Positions 1-8,382 of a stretch of DNA of 64,000 nucleotides are shown here, piece after piece. A program made the position numbers and the translations under genes. Under the pieces are notes generated by a model that saw nothing but the letters and a program-made list of their open reading frames with translations, made no database searches and had not been told where the DNA came from. The stretch is from Actinomycetes bacterium (GTDB taxonomy: Bacteria; Actinomycetota; Actinomycetes; Propionibacteriales; Nocardioidaceae): the NCBI GenBank assembly GCA_023417775.1, contig JAEZEJ010000037.1, positions 1 to 64,000 on the forward strand. The letters are read 5' to 3'. How positions within the stretch are numbered: the stretch's first letter is position 1; every line of letters starts with the position of its first letter.

Positions 1-45
1 GTCCGCGGCTGGTCGGACGCGGACATCGACGAGGACGACTTCTAG
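1..45 (+). CDS. C-terminal end of an unidentified protein (partial)
   Basis: Frame 1 is open from the window edge and ends in TAG at 43-45. It gives a very acidic tail, GWSDADIDEDDF. Only 14 residues are visible, so no family can be named. It lies on the same strand as the WXG100 gene about 150 bases downstream and could belong to the same secretion-related locus, but that is inference from position only. Confidence 0.5.
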   Translation, partial: VRGWSDADIDEDDF

Positions 46-196
46 GCCTGCCCACAGGCTCGCCGCTCTCGCGCGCCCTCCCGGTCAGCCCCAGCAGCCG
101 CTCGGCCCTCGCCGTGCCGCGCCTACCGTCAGGCCCACGCGGCGCCACCCGGGAGCCGCGCGAGGCCGCCGCGGACGCGGCGGCGAGGAGGAACCC

Positions 197-487
197 ATGA
201 CGAGCTTCCAGGTCGACTACACGCAGGTCGCGACAGCGTCGACGAAGGTCCAGACGCCCAGCACGACGATCGAGACCGAGACGGCCGCCATGACGCCGCA
301 CCTGACCGAGCTCAAGGCGTCGTGGCGCGGCACGGCGTCGACGGCGTTCGACGCCGCGTACGCGGAGTGGCTGACGGCGCAGGCGAGCGTGCGCGCGGCG
401 CTCACCTCGATCGCGACCGCGCTGTCGAGCGCGGCGACGACCTACGAGGAGGCGGAGTCCGCGGCGCAGGGGCTCTTCGCCCGCTGA
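197..487 (+). CDS. WXG100 family (ESAT-6-like) secreted protein
   Basis: This 96-residue protein has the features of a type VII (ESX) secretion substrate. It has the family's usual length of about 100 residues, is predicted almost all alpha-helical, and carries a Trp-Arg-Gly turn at residues 43-45 between two helices, a permitted form of W-x-G. A Tyr83-x3-Glu87 element near the C-terminus matches the YxxxD/E secretion signal. The start is supported by AGGAGG at 186-191, five bases before ATG. Such proteins form dimers exported by an FtsK-like EccC ATPase; no secretion machinery is in this window, so partners must lie upstream. A strong terminator follows directly. Family assignment is secure; the specific role is unknown. 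Confidence 0.85.
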   Translation: MTSFQVDYTQVATASTKVQTPSTTIETETAAMTPHLTELKASWRGTASTAFDAAYAEWLTAQASVRAALTSIATALSSAATTYEEAESAAQGLFAR

Positions 488-503
488 CCCTGCCTCCGAC
501 ATG

Positions 504-540
504 CACGAACCCCCTGGCCCGTCGGGCCAGGGGGTTCGTG
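504..540. terminator. Bidirectional intrinsic terminator between WXG100 gene and groEL
   Basis: A perfect 17-bp inverted repeat (504-520 with 524-540) closes a 3-base loop between two convergent genes. It has no long T tract, as is common in high-GC actinobacteria, but perfect pairing and position make it a good terminator for both strands. Confidence 0.85.
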
Positions 541-569
541 TCAGTGCTGCGAGCGGTGGTCAGCCGGGC

Positions 570-2324
<1,755 letters not shown>

Positions 2325-2351
2325 CTAGCACTCTCACTATACGAGTGCTAA
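2325..2351 (-). promoter_or_regulatory. CIRCE operator (HrcA binding site) of groEL
   Basis: The arms CTAGCACTC (2325-2333) and GAGTGCTAA (2343-2351) flank a 9-base spacer, matching the classical CIRCE element TTAGCACTC-N9-GAGTGCTAA with one mismatch in the outermost base. Read on the minus strand the spacer holds TATAGT, a plausible -10 hexamer, so HrcA bound here would block the groEL promoter. The site is 121 bases upstream of the groEL start. Confidence 0.92.
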
Positions 2352-2371
2352 TCAATGCGGCGCAATGCCGG

Positions 2372-2557
2372 TCAGCGTCGTTCGGTCTCGTGACCCTCCG
2401 CATCGTCGGCGCGACGACGCGGGCCGAAGATGAGCACGATGGCCAAGCCCACGATGGGACCGATCAGCAACCACCATGGACTGTCGAACGCCAAGAAGCC
2501 GACCGCGCCGAGCAAGAGCCCCACGATCGCGCCGATGCCGATCCACTCGTCGTCCAT
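2372..2557 (-). CDS. Small two-helix membrane protein, unknown function
   Basis: The 61-residue product has two hydrophobic stretches (about residues 5-24 and 28-46) separated by a short DSPWW turn and a charged C-terminal tail rich in Arg, Asp and Glu, typical of small actinobacterial inner-membrane proteins. The start is supported by a TAGGCT hexamer six bases upstream, the arrangement of a leaderless promoter that recurs in this window. No family is recognised. It lies between the CIRCE element and the cold-shock gene. Confidence 0.6.
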   Translation of the reverse strand: MDDEWIGIGAIVGLLLGAVGFLAFDSPWWLLIGPIVGLAIVLIFGPRRRADDAEGHETERR

Positions 2558-2563
2558 GCCGAC

Positions 2564-2569
2564 AGCCTA
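2564..2569 (-). promoter_or_regulatory. -10 hexamer TAGGCT, leaderless promoter
   Basis: On the minus strand TAGGCT is followed by six bases and the ATG at 2557. Transcription would start at or next to the A of the start codon. The same TANNNT-N6/7-ATG spacing precedes otsA, the GNAT gene, the DUF3263 gene and the flavoprotein gene. Confidence 0.5.
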
Positions 2570-2598
2570 GTGGCCCGAGCGCCCGGCGTCCCGTGAAG

Positions 2599-2802
2599 TC
2601 AGGCGGTGGGCGCGACGCCCTGGGCCTCGCGACCCTTCGGTCCGTCGATGACCTCGAACTCGACCAGCTGGCCGTCGTCGAGGGTCTTGAAGCCGTCAAC
2701 GGCGATCTTCGACCAGTGGACGAAGACATCGTCATGTCCGTCGACTTCGATGAAGCCGTATCCCTTCTCGGGATTGAACCACTTGACGGTGCCCTGCACC
2801 AT
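2599..2802 (-). CDS. cspA: Cold-shock protein, CspA family
   Basis: Single-stranded RNA/DNA-binding chaperone of the cold-shock fold. The 67-residue length is typical, and both RNA-binding motifs are present: KGYGFIEV (RNP1) and DVFVHW (RNP2). The N-terminus [17 protein letters not shown] is canonical. An upstream in-frame start would add 42 Arg-rich residues and is rejected; AAGGTGGGAAG lies just before the chosen ATG. The gene stands alone, with repeats and cysO upstream. Confidence 0.96.
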   Translation of the reverse strand: MVQGTVKWFNPEKGYGFIEVDGHDDVFVHWSKIAVDGFKTLDDGQLVEFEVIDGPKGREAQGVAPTA

Positions 2803-2939
2803 GAGCTTCCCACCTTGCCGTGCTCTGGGCCCTGCCTGGACCTCGTGCGATTCAGCGTAACGCCGCAGCCTCGCCACGCGCCATGCCCCGTAGACCGGTC
2901 TCGCTGGGCGGACGCACGGTGGGTGCATCAGGGGCTCAG

Positions 2940-2960
2940 CAGCCTCCCGCTACAGCGGGG
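2940..2960. repeat. Direct repeat copy 1 (duplicate of the cysO 3' end)
   Basis: These 21 bases are identical to 2993-3013, which encode the C-terminal Ala-Val-Ala-Gly-Gly of CysO on the minus strand. Read in the same sense, copy 1 also continues through a Cys codon (TGC) into a TGA stop at 2936-2938. Each copy contains the small hairpin CCCGC-TGTA-GCGGG. Copy 1 also abuts a 5-bp hairpin at 2957-2969. Together these may act as the cysO terminator. Confidence 0.75.
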
Positions 2961-2988
2961 CTGCGCCCCTCATCGGCCTTACGTCAGC

Positions 2989-3267
2989 TCAACAGCCTCC
3001 CGCTACAGCGGGGATGATGGAGATCTGGGTGTTGTCGGGGGTGGCGGTGTCCAGGCCGTCCGCGAAGCGCACGTCCTCCTCGGCCACATAGACGTTGACG
3101 AAACGACGCAGCTTGCCATCCTCGTCGACGACCCGCGCCTTGATTCCCGGGTACGAGGACTCCAGGGAGTCGAGCACCTCGGAGAGGGTCGCGCCATCGG
3201 CGTCGACCTGCGACTCGTCGCCGGTGTAGGTGCGCAGGATGGTGGGGATGCGGACGGATACGGACAT
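2989..3267 (-). CDS. cysO: CysO-type sulfur-carrier protein (ubiquitin fold) with extra C-terminal Cys
   Basis: Small beta-grasp sulfur carrier of the MoaD/ThiS superfamily. The 92 residues resemble mycobacterial CysO along the whole length, including IPTILR near the N-terminus, LRRFVNVYV-x-EEDVRF in the middle and the terminal PAVAGG. In the known pathway the terminal Gly is converted to a thiocarboxylate, reacts with O-phosphoserine through CysM, and the Mec protease releases cysteine. Here the reading frame does not stop after Gly-Gly but adds one Cys (TGT) before TGA. The gene follows thrC on the same strand after a 42-base gap and is probably cotranscribed and under its riboswitch. No mec or cysM is in the window. 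Confidence 0.9.
   Translation of the reverse strand: MSVSVRIPTILRTYTGDESQVDADGATLSEVLDSLESSYPGIKARVVDEDGKLRRFVNVYVAEEDVRFADGLDTATPDNTQISIIPAVAGGC
2993..3013. repeat. Direct repeat copy 2 (inside the cysO 3' end)
   Basis: Identical over 21 bases to 2940-2960. This copy is coding and forms the C-terminus of CysO. The two copies start 53 bases apart, so the repeat looks like a tandem duplication of the gene end. Confidence 0.75.
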
Positions 3268-3309
3268 GCGGAACTCCTCGGAGTGGAACGGTCGGGTGGG
3301 AAAGCGGGC

Positions 3310-4572
3310 TCAGGCGATGCCGGCGGCGGTGAAGGCGTCGTAGGTCGGCGCGATCGTGGCTCGCGGCCCGACCGATCCCGACACCGCGTCGAGCGTCTTC
3401 AGCCCGTGCCCGGTGTTGATGACGACGGTCTCGGCCTCCGGGTCGAGCTGCCCGGTCTCCACCAGCTTCTTGAGCACCGCCACCGTGGTGCCGCCGGCCG
3501 TCTCGGTGAAGATGCCCTCGGTGCGGGCCAGCAACACGATCGCCGAGCGGATCTCGTCATCGCTCACCTGCTCGACACCTCCGCCGGTCTGGCGAGCCAC
3601 ATCGAGGACATAGATGCCGTCGGCGGGATTGCCGATGGCCAGCGACTTGGCGATCGTGTCGGGCTTGACCGGGCGGATCGCGTCCACCCCGTCCTTGAAG
3701 GCCGTCGCGACCGGTGCACAGCCCTCGGCCTGCGCACCGAAGATCTTGTAGGGCTTGTCCTCGACCAGGCCGAGCTCGATCAACTCACCGAAGGCCTTGT
3801 GCACCTTGGTCAGCTGCGAGCCCGAGGCGACGGGGATGACGATCTGATCGGGCAGACGCCAGCCCAGCTGCTCGGCGATCTCGTATCCGAGCGTCTTGGA
3901 GCCCTCGGCGTAGAAGGGGCGCACGTTGACATTCACGAAGGCCCAACCCGGGTCCTCCCCGGCGATCTCGCTGGCGAGCTTGTTGACATCGTCATAGGTG
4001 CCGTCGACGGCCACCAGGTTCTCAGTGAACACCGCCGAGTTGACCTGCTTGGGTGTCTCGAGATTGCTCGGGATGAACACGACGGTCGGGATGCCCGCGC
4101 GGGCTCCGGCCGCGGCGACCGCATTGGCCAGGTTGCCGGTCGAGGGGCAGGCGAAGACCCGGCTGCCCAGCTCGCGCGCCGCGCTCAGCGCGCAGGCGAC
4201 GACCCGGTCCTTGAAGGAGTTGGTGGGATTGGTGCTGTCGTCCTTGACCCAGAGCTTGGCCAGGCCGAGCTCGGCGGCGAGATTGCGGGCATCCAGGAGC
4301 CGCGTGAAGCCGGGCTCGAGGTTGGGACTCGACTCGATGTCCTCGGGAACCGGCAGCAGCGCCTTGTAGCGCCAGATATTGCTGGGGCCGGCCTCGATCT
4401 GCTCCCGCGTGATCGTGCCGAACTCGTACCCGACCTCGAGCGGGCCGAAGCACTCGAAGCAGGCGTAGTAGGGGCCCAGTTCCCGCGTGGCGCCGCATTC
4501 ACGGCACTTCAGACAGGTCGCGTTGCCGAAGGCGCCGGTACGCAGGGGGGTGGATGGCAAGGTCACGCTCAC
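3310..4572 (-). CDS. thrC: Threonine synthase (PLP-dependent)
   Basis: Converts O-phosphohomoserine to threonine. The product has an N-terminal Cys-rich element (Cys20, 23, 26 and 38, 41 in this numbering), as in the longer zinc-ribbon form of the enzyme. The PLP lysine lies in NPTNSFKDR at Lys121, with a phosphate-binding PSTGNLANA downstream. The likely start is GTG at 4572, preceded at six bases by AAGGAG. An in-frame ATG at 4587 would add five residues but falls inside the riboswitch P1 helix and has no separate ribosome site. The length, 420 residues, is normal for this class. A SAM-I-type aptamer immediately upstream and cysO immediately downstream tie it to sulfur amino-acid supply. 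Confidence 0.95.
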   Translation of the reverse strand: MSVTLPSTPLRTGAFGNATCLKCRECGATRELGPYYACFECFGPLEVGYEFGTITREQIEAGPSNIWRYKALLPVPEDIESSPNLEPGFTRLLDARNLAAELGLAKLWVKDDSTNPTNSFKDRVVACALSAARELGSRVFACPSTGNLANAVAAAGARAGIPTVVFIPSNLETPKQVNSAVFTENLVAVDGTYDDVNKLASEIAGEDPGWAFVNVNVRPFYAEGSKTLGYEIAEQLGWRLPDQIVIPVASGSQLTKVHKAFGELIELGLVEDKPYKIFGAQAEGCAPVATAFKDGVDAIRPVKPDTIAKSLAIGNPADGIYVLDVARQTGGGVEQVSDDEIRSAIVLLARTEGIFTETAGGTTVAVLKKLVETGQLDPEAETVVINTGHGLKTLDAVSGSVGPRATIAPTYDAFTAAGIA

Positions 4573-4582
4573 GAAGCACTCC

Positions 4583-4691
4583 TTCATCTCTCCCAGCCGG
4601 CTCTCGACCAGGACGGACGTAGCACCTGGCCGCTTGGTCGGCTGGTTGCTGGGGCTTCGTCGGGCCGTATCCCTCTGCCCCTCTCGATGAG
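4583..4691 (-). promoter_or_regulatory. SAM-I (S-box-type) riboswitch of thrC
   Basis: On the minus strand the leader holds the S-box core in order: AGAGGGGCAGAGGGA, GGCCC, a GACGAAGCC segment, GCAACC, and AGGTGCTACGTCC. Stems P3 (GCCG/CGGC) and P4 (TCC-x-GGTC around a GAGA loop) can be drawn. The 5' P1 strand TCATC (4690-4686) pairs with GATGA at 4588-4584, which directly abuts and shares bases with the AAGGAG ribosome site of thrC. Formation of P1 when SAM binds should therefore block translation. The assignment is by motif comparison only; a covariance search would settle SAM-I against a related SAM class. Confidence 0.82.
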
Positions 4692-4770
4692 TTGCCTGCA
4701 GCCTAATGAGCGTCCGCGATGAGGCGAAACGTAAGTCTTATATTATGAGATAGTCGTCTGAATAGTGAGA

Positions 4771-5583
4771 TCACTCGAGCGCGTCGGCCCACTCGGTGAG
4801 CCATTGCGCGACCCCGTTCGGCCCGTCGAGCACGAGATCCGCCCGCGGCACGAGCGCCCGCTGCTCCGTCGAGGCCGAGACCCCCAAGAGGCCGAAGAGC
4901 CCGTCCCGGCGCAGCGTGTCGACCGCATCGAAGGCCGGCAGATCGCCGAGATCATCGCCGATATAGACCACGCCCGCGAAGGAGCCCTGATCCACCAGCT
5001 GCGTGAGCGCCTCCCCCTTGTCGGAGCCGGGGGTGCGCAGCTCGATCACTTGACGACCCGGCTCGACGATGAGCCCCAACTCGGCGGCCAGCTCCTCGAT
5101 ATCGGGAGCCAGCTCATCGAGCAATCCCGGTGCCACACCGCGCGTGTGCAGAGCCAGCGCCAGCCCTTTGTCCTCGATGCGCACCGCCTGGGCCTCACGA
5201 GCCGCCAGCCATTCCGGCAGGCGACGCTCGAGCTCCGCGATCGACGCCGGTCGCGAGGGGCGGGTGATCTCACCGCTGGACGCGTCCCACCGCTCGGCAC
5301 CGTACTGGCCGCAGATCACCAGATGCTCCAGCCCGGAACCGGCCTCGAAGCGCCCGAGTCGACGCACCTGGTCCAGCGGGCGGCCCGTGATGATCGCGAT
5401 CTGACCGAGACGCCGGCCGAGACGCCGCAGGGCGGTCAACGACTCCGGATGGATGTCGGCCCTCGTCGGATCATCGACGATCGGCGCCAGCGTGCCGTCG
5501 AAGTCGAGCCCGAGGAGCACCGACCCCGGATCGTCGATCACCACGGAAGGCAGCCCCACCGGTCCCTCGCTCCGCTCGGTCAT
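4771..5583 (-). CDS. otsB: Trehalose-6-phosphate phosphatase
   Basis: HAD-superfamily phosphatase that removes phosphate from trehalose 6-phosphate. The motifs are DFDGTLAP (residues 27-34, nucleophile Asp27), ITGRP, a lysine in GSDKGEAL, and GDDLGDLPAFD for Mg2+. With the ATG at 5583 the protein has 270 residues, close to the family norm. A longer in-frame start exists but adds 38 unconserved residues. The N-terminal MTERSEG is encoded by a 21-base repeat that also occurs 80 bases upstream, so the true ancestral start may be a few codons downstream. A 27-codon ORF overlaps this ATG. The partner otsA lies 1.3 kb away on the other strand. Confidence 0.95.
   Translation of the reverse strand: MTERSEGPVGLPSVVIDDPGSVLLGLDFDGTLAPIVDDPTRADIHPESLTALRRLGRRLGQIAIITGRPLDQVRRLGRFEAGSGLEHLVICGQYGAERWDASSGEITRPSRPASIAELERRLPEWLAAREAQAVRIEDKGLALALHTRGVAPGLLDELAPDIEELAAELGLIVEPGRQVIELRTPGSDKGEALTQLVDQGSFAGVVYIGDDLGDLPAFDAVDTLRRDGLFGLLGVSASTEQRALVPRADLVLDGPNGVAQWLTEWADALE
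5563..5583 (-). repeat. Direct repeat ATGACCGAGCG(A/G)AGCGAG, copy 1
   Basis: The minus-strand 21-mer at 5583-5563 matches 5663-5643 with one mismatch. Both begin with ATG and encode Met-Thr-Glu-Arg-Ser-Glu-Gly. This copy forms the first seven codons of otsB. Confidence 0.8.
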
Positions 5584-5663
5584 GCCGCCGCCTGCCAGAG
5601 AACAACCACGATAGCCAGGCACCGGCATGACATATCCATCGTTCCCTCGCTTCGCTCGGTCAT
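5580..5663 (-). CDS. Possible 27-codon coupling ORF upstream of otsB
   Basis: The frame starts at the repeat-encoded ATG (5663), reads Met-Thr-Glu-Arg-Ser-Glu-Gly, continues through a hydrophobic stretch (LAIVVVLW) and ends at TGA 5582-5580, overlapping the otsB ATG as ATGA. The gap it crosses contains an imperfect hairpin (5583-5594 with 5616-5627) directly before the otsB start. No homologue is recognised and no strong ribosome site is seen. The reason to list it is its architecture, shared with two mini-ORFs in the mrp operons. Confidence 0.3.
   Translation of the reverse strand: MTERSEGTMDMSCRCLAIVVVLWQAAA
5643..5663 (-). repeat. Direct repeat ATGACCGAGCG(A/G)AGCGAG, copy 2
   Basis: Second copy of the 21-mer, 80 bases upstream of the first on the minus strand. 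It supplies the ATG and first seven codons of a 27-codon ORF that ends by overlapping the otsB start codon. Confidence 0.8.
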
Positions 5664-5705
5664 GCGCATGAGTATGCCGGGCGGGCGCGACGAGCACGCC
5701 AGCGG

Positions 5706-6326
5706 TCAGCGAGCCGAGCTCAGCACCACCGTGAGCCGGTTGCTCGGCATATCGGGCAGGTTCGGCATCAGCCGACCGACGCCGATATCCGCGGCCAGCA
5801 CCTGGGCCTGGTCGTAGCCGCCGGCCGGGTAGTAGATCGTGTCCGCGGGGTAGCTGCCGCGGGCATTGCCCGAACCGACCACATTCCAGCCGGCGCCGGA
5901 CACCTGACCGGTCGTCCGAGCCGCGAGGCCGGTGATATTCGTCGCATTCAGCACCATCACCCCGAGCGAGCGCGCCGGGGGCTCGGGCTCAGGTTCCGGC
6001 TCGGGCTCGGGCTCAGGTTCGGGCTCGGGTTCCGGTTCAGGCTCAGGTTCGGCTTCGAGCTCCGGGTCCGATGTCGGCTCCGGTTCGGAGGCCGCAGCCT
6101 CGGCGAGATTCGGCGGTTCGACCCGGTCGTCCTCACCGCCGCCCCCTTGCAGGGCGAAGGCGACCAGGACACCGGTGGCGACGGCGAGCGCCGTCATCGC
6201 CACGATCGACAGCAACCGCGAACGGGCCGCGTGACGATGTTGTGGGCCGGTCGGCGCCGACGGCTGGGGGTCCGGCTCGGTCATCGCCGGGCCGGGGGAC
6301 GAGGAGTCGGGCTCAGCATCGCTCAC
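5706..6326 (-). CDS. Membrane-anchored LytR_C-domain protein with Glu-Pro repeat
   Basis: A 206-residue protein with a short cytoplasmic part, one transmembrane helix (about residues 38-60), an acidic Glu-Pro repeat linker (about 85-112) and a C-terminal LytR_C domain (about 116-204; [15 protein letters not shown] at its start). LytR_C domains occur at the end of LytR-CpsA-Psr envelope proteins and alone in actinobacteria; the function of the stand-alone form is unknown. GTG at 6326 overlaps the TGA of the DUF3263 gene by four bases, which sets the start; longer frames upstream are that gene read out of phase. The rigid Glu-Pro rod probably projects the domain outside the membrane. Confidence 0.82.
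   Translation of the reverse strand: MSDAEPDSSSPGPAMTEPDPQPSAPTGPQHRHAARSRLLSIVAMTALAVATGVLVAFALQGGGGEDDRVEPPNLAEAAASEPEPTSDPELEAEPEPEPEPEPEPEPEPEPEPEPEPPARSLGVMVLNATNITGLAARTTGQVSGAGWNVVGSGNARGSYPADTIYYPAGGYDQAQVLAADIGVGRLMPNLPDMPSNRLTVVLSSAR
5980..6051. repeat. Twelve-unit hexanucleotide repeat encoding Glu-Pro
   Basis: Twelve successive hexamers of the form GG(C/T)TC(G/A/C) encode alternating Glu and Pro on the minus strand in the LytR_C-domain protein. Synonymous variation between units suggests the repeat is old or selected at the protein level. Copy number is likely to differ between strains by slippage. Confidence 0.9.
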
Positions 6327-6616
6327 ACGTCGAAGCCGAGACGCCGCGCCGAACGACGACGCTGACGCTGGGCGCGCAGGCGCCGCAGGCGCTTGACCAG
6401 CAGCGGATCGAAGGCGAGCGCCTCCTCGGTGTCGATGAGCGCGTTCAACACCTGGTAGTACCGAGTCGCGGACATGTCGAACTTCTCGCGGATCGCCTGC
6501 TCCTTGGCACCCGCGTACTGCCACCAGTAACGCTCGAGCTCGAGCATCTCCCGGTCGCGATCGGTGAGGGAGCTGCCCGGCTCGGCCGGGTGATGGGCCT
6601 TCTCCACAGCGCTCAT
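6323..6616 (-). CDS. DUF3263 family protein
   Basis: A 97-residue cytoplasmic protein with the actinobacterial DUF3263 pattern: [20 protein letters not shown] followed by [20 protein letters not shown], which looks like a helix-turn-helix, then a basic C-terminus. A DNA-binding or regulatory role is plausible but unproven. The start follows a TAGGAT hexamer by seven bases, indicating a leaderless message. The downstream LytR_C gene overlaps its stop by four bases, so the two are translationally coupled. Confidence 0.9.
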   Translation of the reverse strand: MSAVEKAHHPAEPGSSLTDRDREMLELERYWWQYAGAKEQAIREKFDMSATRYYQVLNALIDTEEALAFDPLLVKRLRRLRAQRQRRRSARRLGFDV

Positions 6617-6623
6617 AGCGACG

Positions 6624-6629
6624 ATCCTA
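6624..6629 (-). promoter_or_regulatory. -10 hexamer TAGGAT, leaderless promoter of the DUF3263 gene
   Basis: TAGGAT on the minus strand lies seven bases before the ATG at 6616. It probably drives DUF3263, the LytR_C gene and perhaps otsB. Confidence 0.5.
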
Positions 6630-6908
6630 CGGCATGAATCACATCGGTGTCATATACCCGAGGCGGACCGAAGTTCGTCCGTCATCGTGCCGTGTGGGCC
6701 TGCGCAGGTCGCTGTCGCAGCGACGAGGCATCAGTCCGGCGGGCCCGACGGACGATGTGCTCTCGTGGCTGCTGGGACGCCGCAGATGTCCATCCTCCGT
6801 CAGCGACCCACGTACGACGCACATCCGTGGTCGCTAGGGCGACCGGCGAAGCGCTCCCTCCGTCGGGACCGCCGCGGCGGAACCCGAGCCCCGGGTCCGT
6901 CGATCATC
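6630..6908. other. Intergenic region between the DUF3263 gene and otsA
   Basis: About 280 bases between divergent genes with no convincing coding frame. Apart from the two outward -10 hexamers at its ends, the only structure seen is a weak bulged hairpin at about 6802-6836. Confidence 0.6.
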
Positions 6909-6914
6909 TAGGCT
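6909..6914 (+). promoter_or_regulatory. -10 hexamer TAGGCT, leaderless promoter of otsA
   Basis: TAGGCT is followed by six bases and the otsA ATG, so transcription would begin at or beside the start codon. No clear -35 is seen. Confidence 0.55.
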
Positions 6915-6920
6915 GAGGCC

Positions 6921-8351
6921 ATGGCCAGGGAGCAGCCCGATTTCGTCGTCATCGCGAACCGTCTGCCCGTGGACCGGGTCACGTCAGCCGACGGCGAAGT
7001 GCTGTGGCGCACCTCCCCGGGAGGGTTGGTCACCGCCCTCGAGCCGGTCATGCGGCGCCATGACGGAGCGTGGATCGGCTGGCACGGTGCCGCCGACGAG
7101 AAGCTCCGGCCCTTCGACCACGCCGGCATGCATCTGGTGCCCATCCCGCTGACCGAGGACGACGTCCAGGACTACTACGAGGGCTTCTCCAATGCGACCC
7201 TCTGGCCGCTCTACCACGATGTCATCGCCGCCCCGGAGTACCACCGCGAATGGTGGGATGCCTATGTGCGGGTGAACCGCCGCTTCGCCAAGAAGGCCGC
7301 GCAGATCGCCGCCGAGGGCGCGACGGTGTGGGTCCAGGACTATCAGCTCCAGCTCGTGCCGCAGATGCTGCGCGCCCTCCGCCCGGACCTGCGGATCGGC
7401 TTCTTCCTGCACATCCCCTTCCCGCCCACCGAGCTCTACCAGCAGCTGCCCTGGCGACGCGAGATCCTCGAGGGCCTCCTCGGCGCCGACCTGGTCGGCT
7501 TCCAGGCCCCCGGCGCGGCCCAGAACTTCATCCGTCTCGTGCGCCAGCGCGTCGGCCACAAGACGCACCGCGACACCGTCTACCTGCCCGACGGCCGCAC
7601 CGTGCTGGCCAAGGCATATCCGATCTCGATCGACGCCGAGGGCTTCGAGACGCTGTCGCGCACACCCGAGGTGCAGGCCCGCGCGGCCGAGATCCGCGAG
7701 AGCCTCGGCAGTCCCGAGACCGTGCTGCTCGGTATCGACCGGCTCGACTACACCAAGGGCCTGCCGCAGCGACTGCGCGCCTTCGGCGAGCTGGTGGCCG
7801 ACGGCCTGGTCTCGCTCGACGACGCCAAGTTCATCCAGATCGCCACGCCCTCGCGCGAGCGGGTCAACTCCTACAAGCTGCTGCGCGACGACATCAACCG
7901 GCTGGTCGGGCGCATCAACGGCGATATCGGTCGCATCGGCCAGCAGCCGATCCAGTACCTGCACGCCTCGTACCCTCGCGAGGAGATGGCCGCGATGTAC
8001 CGGGCGGCGGACGTGATGGTCGTGACCCCGCTGCGCGATGGCATGAATCTCGTGGCCAAGGAGTACATCGCGACCCGTTGGGACAACCACGGCGCCCTCG
8101 TCCTCAGCGAGTTCGCCGGTGCCGCCGCCGAGCTGAAGCAGGCCTATCTGGTCAACCCGCACGACATCAACGGGCTCAAGCAGAAGATGCTCGAGGCGAT
8201 CAACGCCAGCGATCGCGAGACCTCCCGGAGGATGAAGGCCCTGCGCAAGCAGGTGATGGAGAACGACATCGACCGTTGGGCGGGCGACTTCCTCACCGAG
8301 CTCAATGCGCAGCGGGACCCGCACGGGAAGACCACCCGCCCGGTCTCCTGA
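6921..8351 (+). CDS. otsA: Trehalose-6-phosphate synthase
   Basis: GT20 glycosyltransferase joining glucose from a nucleotide sugar to glucose 6-phosphate. The 476 residues cover the complete family: [10 protein letters not shown] at 10-19, WIGWHG at 51-56, QDYQ at 139-142, HIPFPP at 164-169, the donor-site DRLDYTKG at 273-280 (Arg274 and Lys279 contact nucleotide phosphate) and [14 protein letters not shown] at 369-382. Start supported by the leaderless promoter. OtsB, encoded nearby on the other strand, completes the pathway to trehalose, a stress protectant and glycolipid headgroup in actinobacteria. A long interrupted hairpin follows the gene. Confidence 0.98.
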   Translation: MAREQPDFVVIANRLPVDRVTSADGEVLWRTSPGGLVTALEPVMRRHDGAWIGWHGAADEKLRPFDHAGMHLVPIPLTEDDVQDYYEGFSNATLWPLYHDVIAAPEYHREWWDAYVRVNRRFAKKAAQIAAEGATVWVQDYQLQLVPQMLRALRPDLRIGFFLHIPFPPTELYQQLPWRREILEGLLGADLVGFQAPGAAQNFIRLVRQRVGHKTHRDTVYLPDGRTVLAKAYPISIDAEGFETLSRTPEVQARAAEIRESLGSPETVLLGIDRLDYTKGLPQRLRAFGELVADGLVSLDDAKFIQIATPSRERVNSYKLLRDDINRLVGRINGDIGRIGQQPIQYLHASYPREEMAAMYRAADVMVVTPLRDGMNLVAKEYIATRWDNHGALVLSEFAGAAAELKQAYLVNPHDINGLKQKMLEAINASDRETSRRMKALRKQVMENDIDRWAGDFLTELNAQRDPHGKTTRPVS

Positions 8352-8382
8352 GCGGTCCTCGCCGACCTGGCCCCGCCCCGCA

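Noticed and set aside
4570..4691. SAM-IV riboswitch instead of SAM-I upstream of thrC
   Set aside because: The AGAGGGGCAGAGGGA and GGCCC blocks fit the S-box core; the SAM-IV-type order of motifs was not seen. A covariance search would decide.
2476..4722. 748-codon plus-strand open frame over cspA, cysO and thrC
   Set aside because: Antisense to three well-supported genes; the product is low-complexity Asp/Gly/Arg sequence typical of antisense frames in high-GC DNA.
6802..6836. Hairpin upstream of otsA
   Set aside because: Only about ten pairs with a bulge in a GC-rich gap; too weak to assign a role.
6984..8324. Long minus-strand frame within otsA
   Set aside because: Antisense shadow of otsA; no conserved motif.
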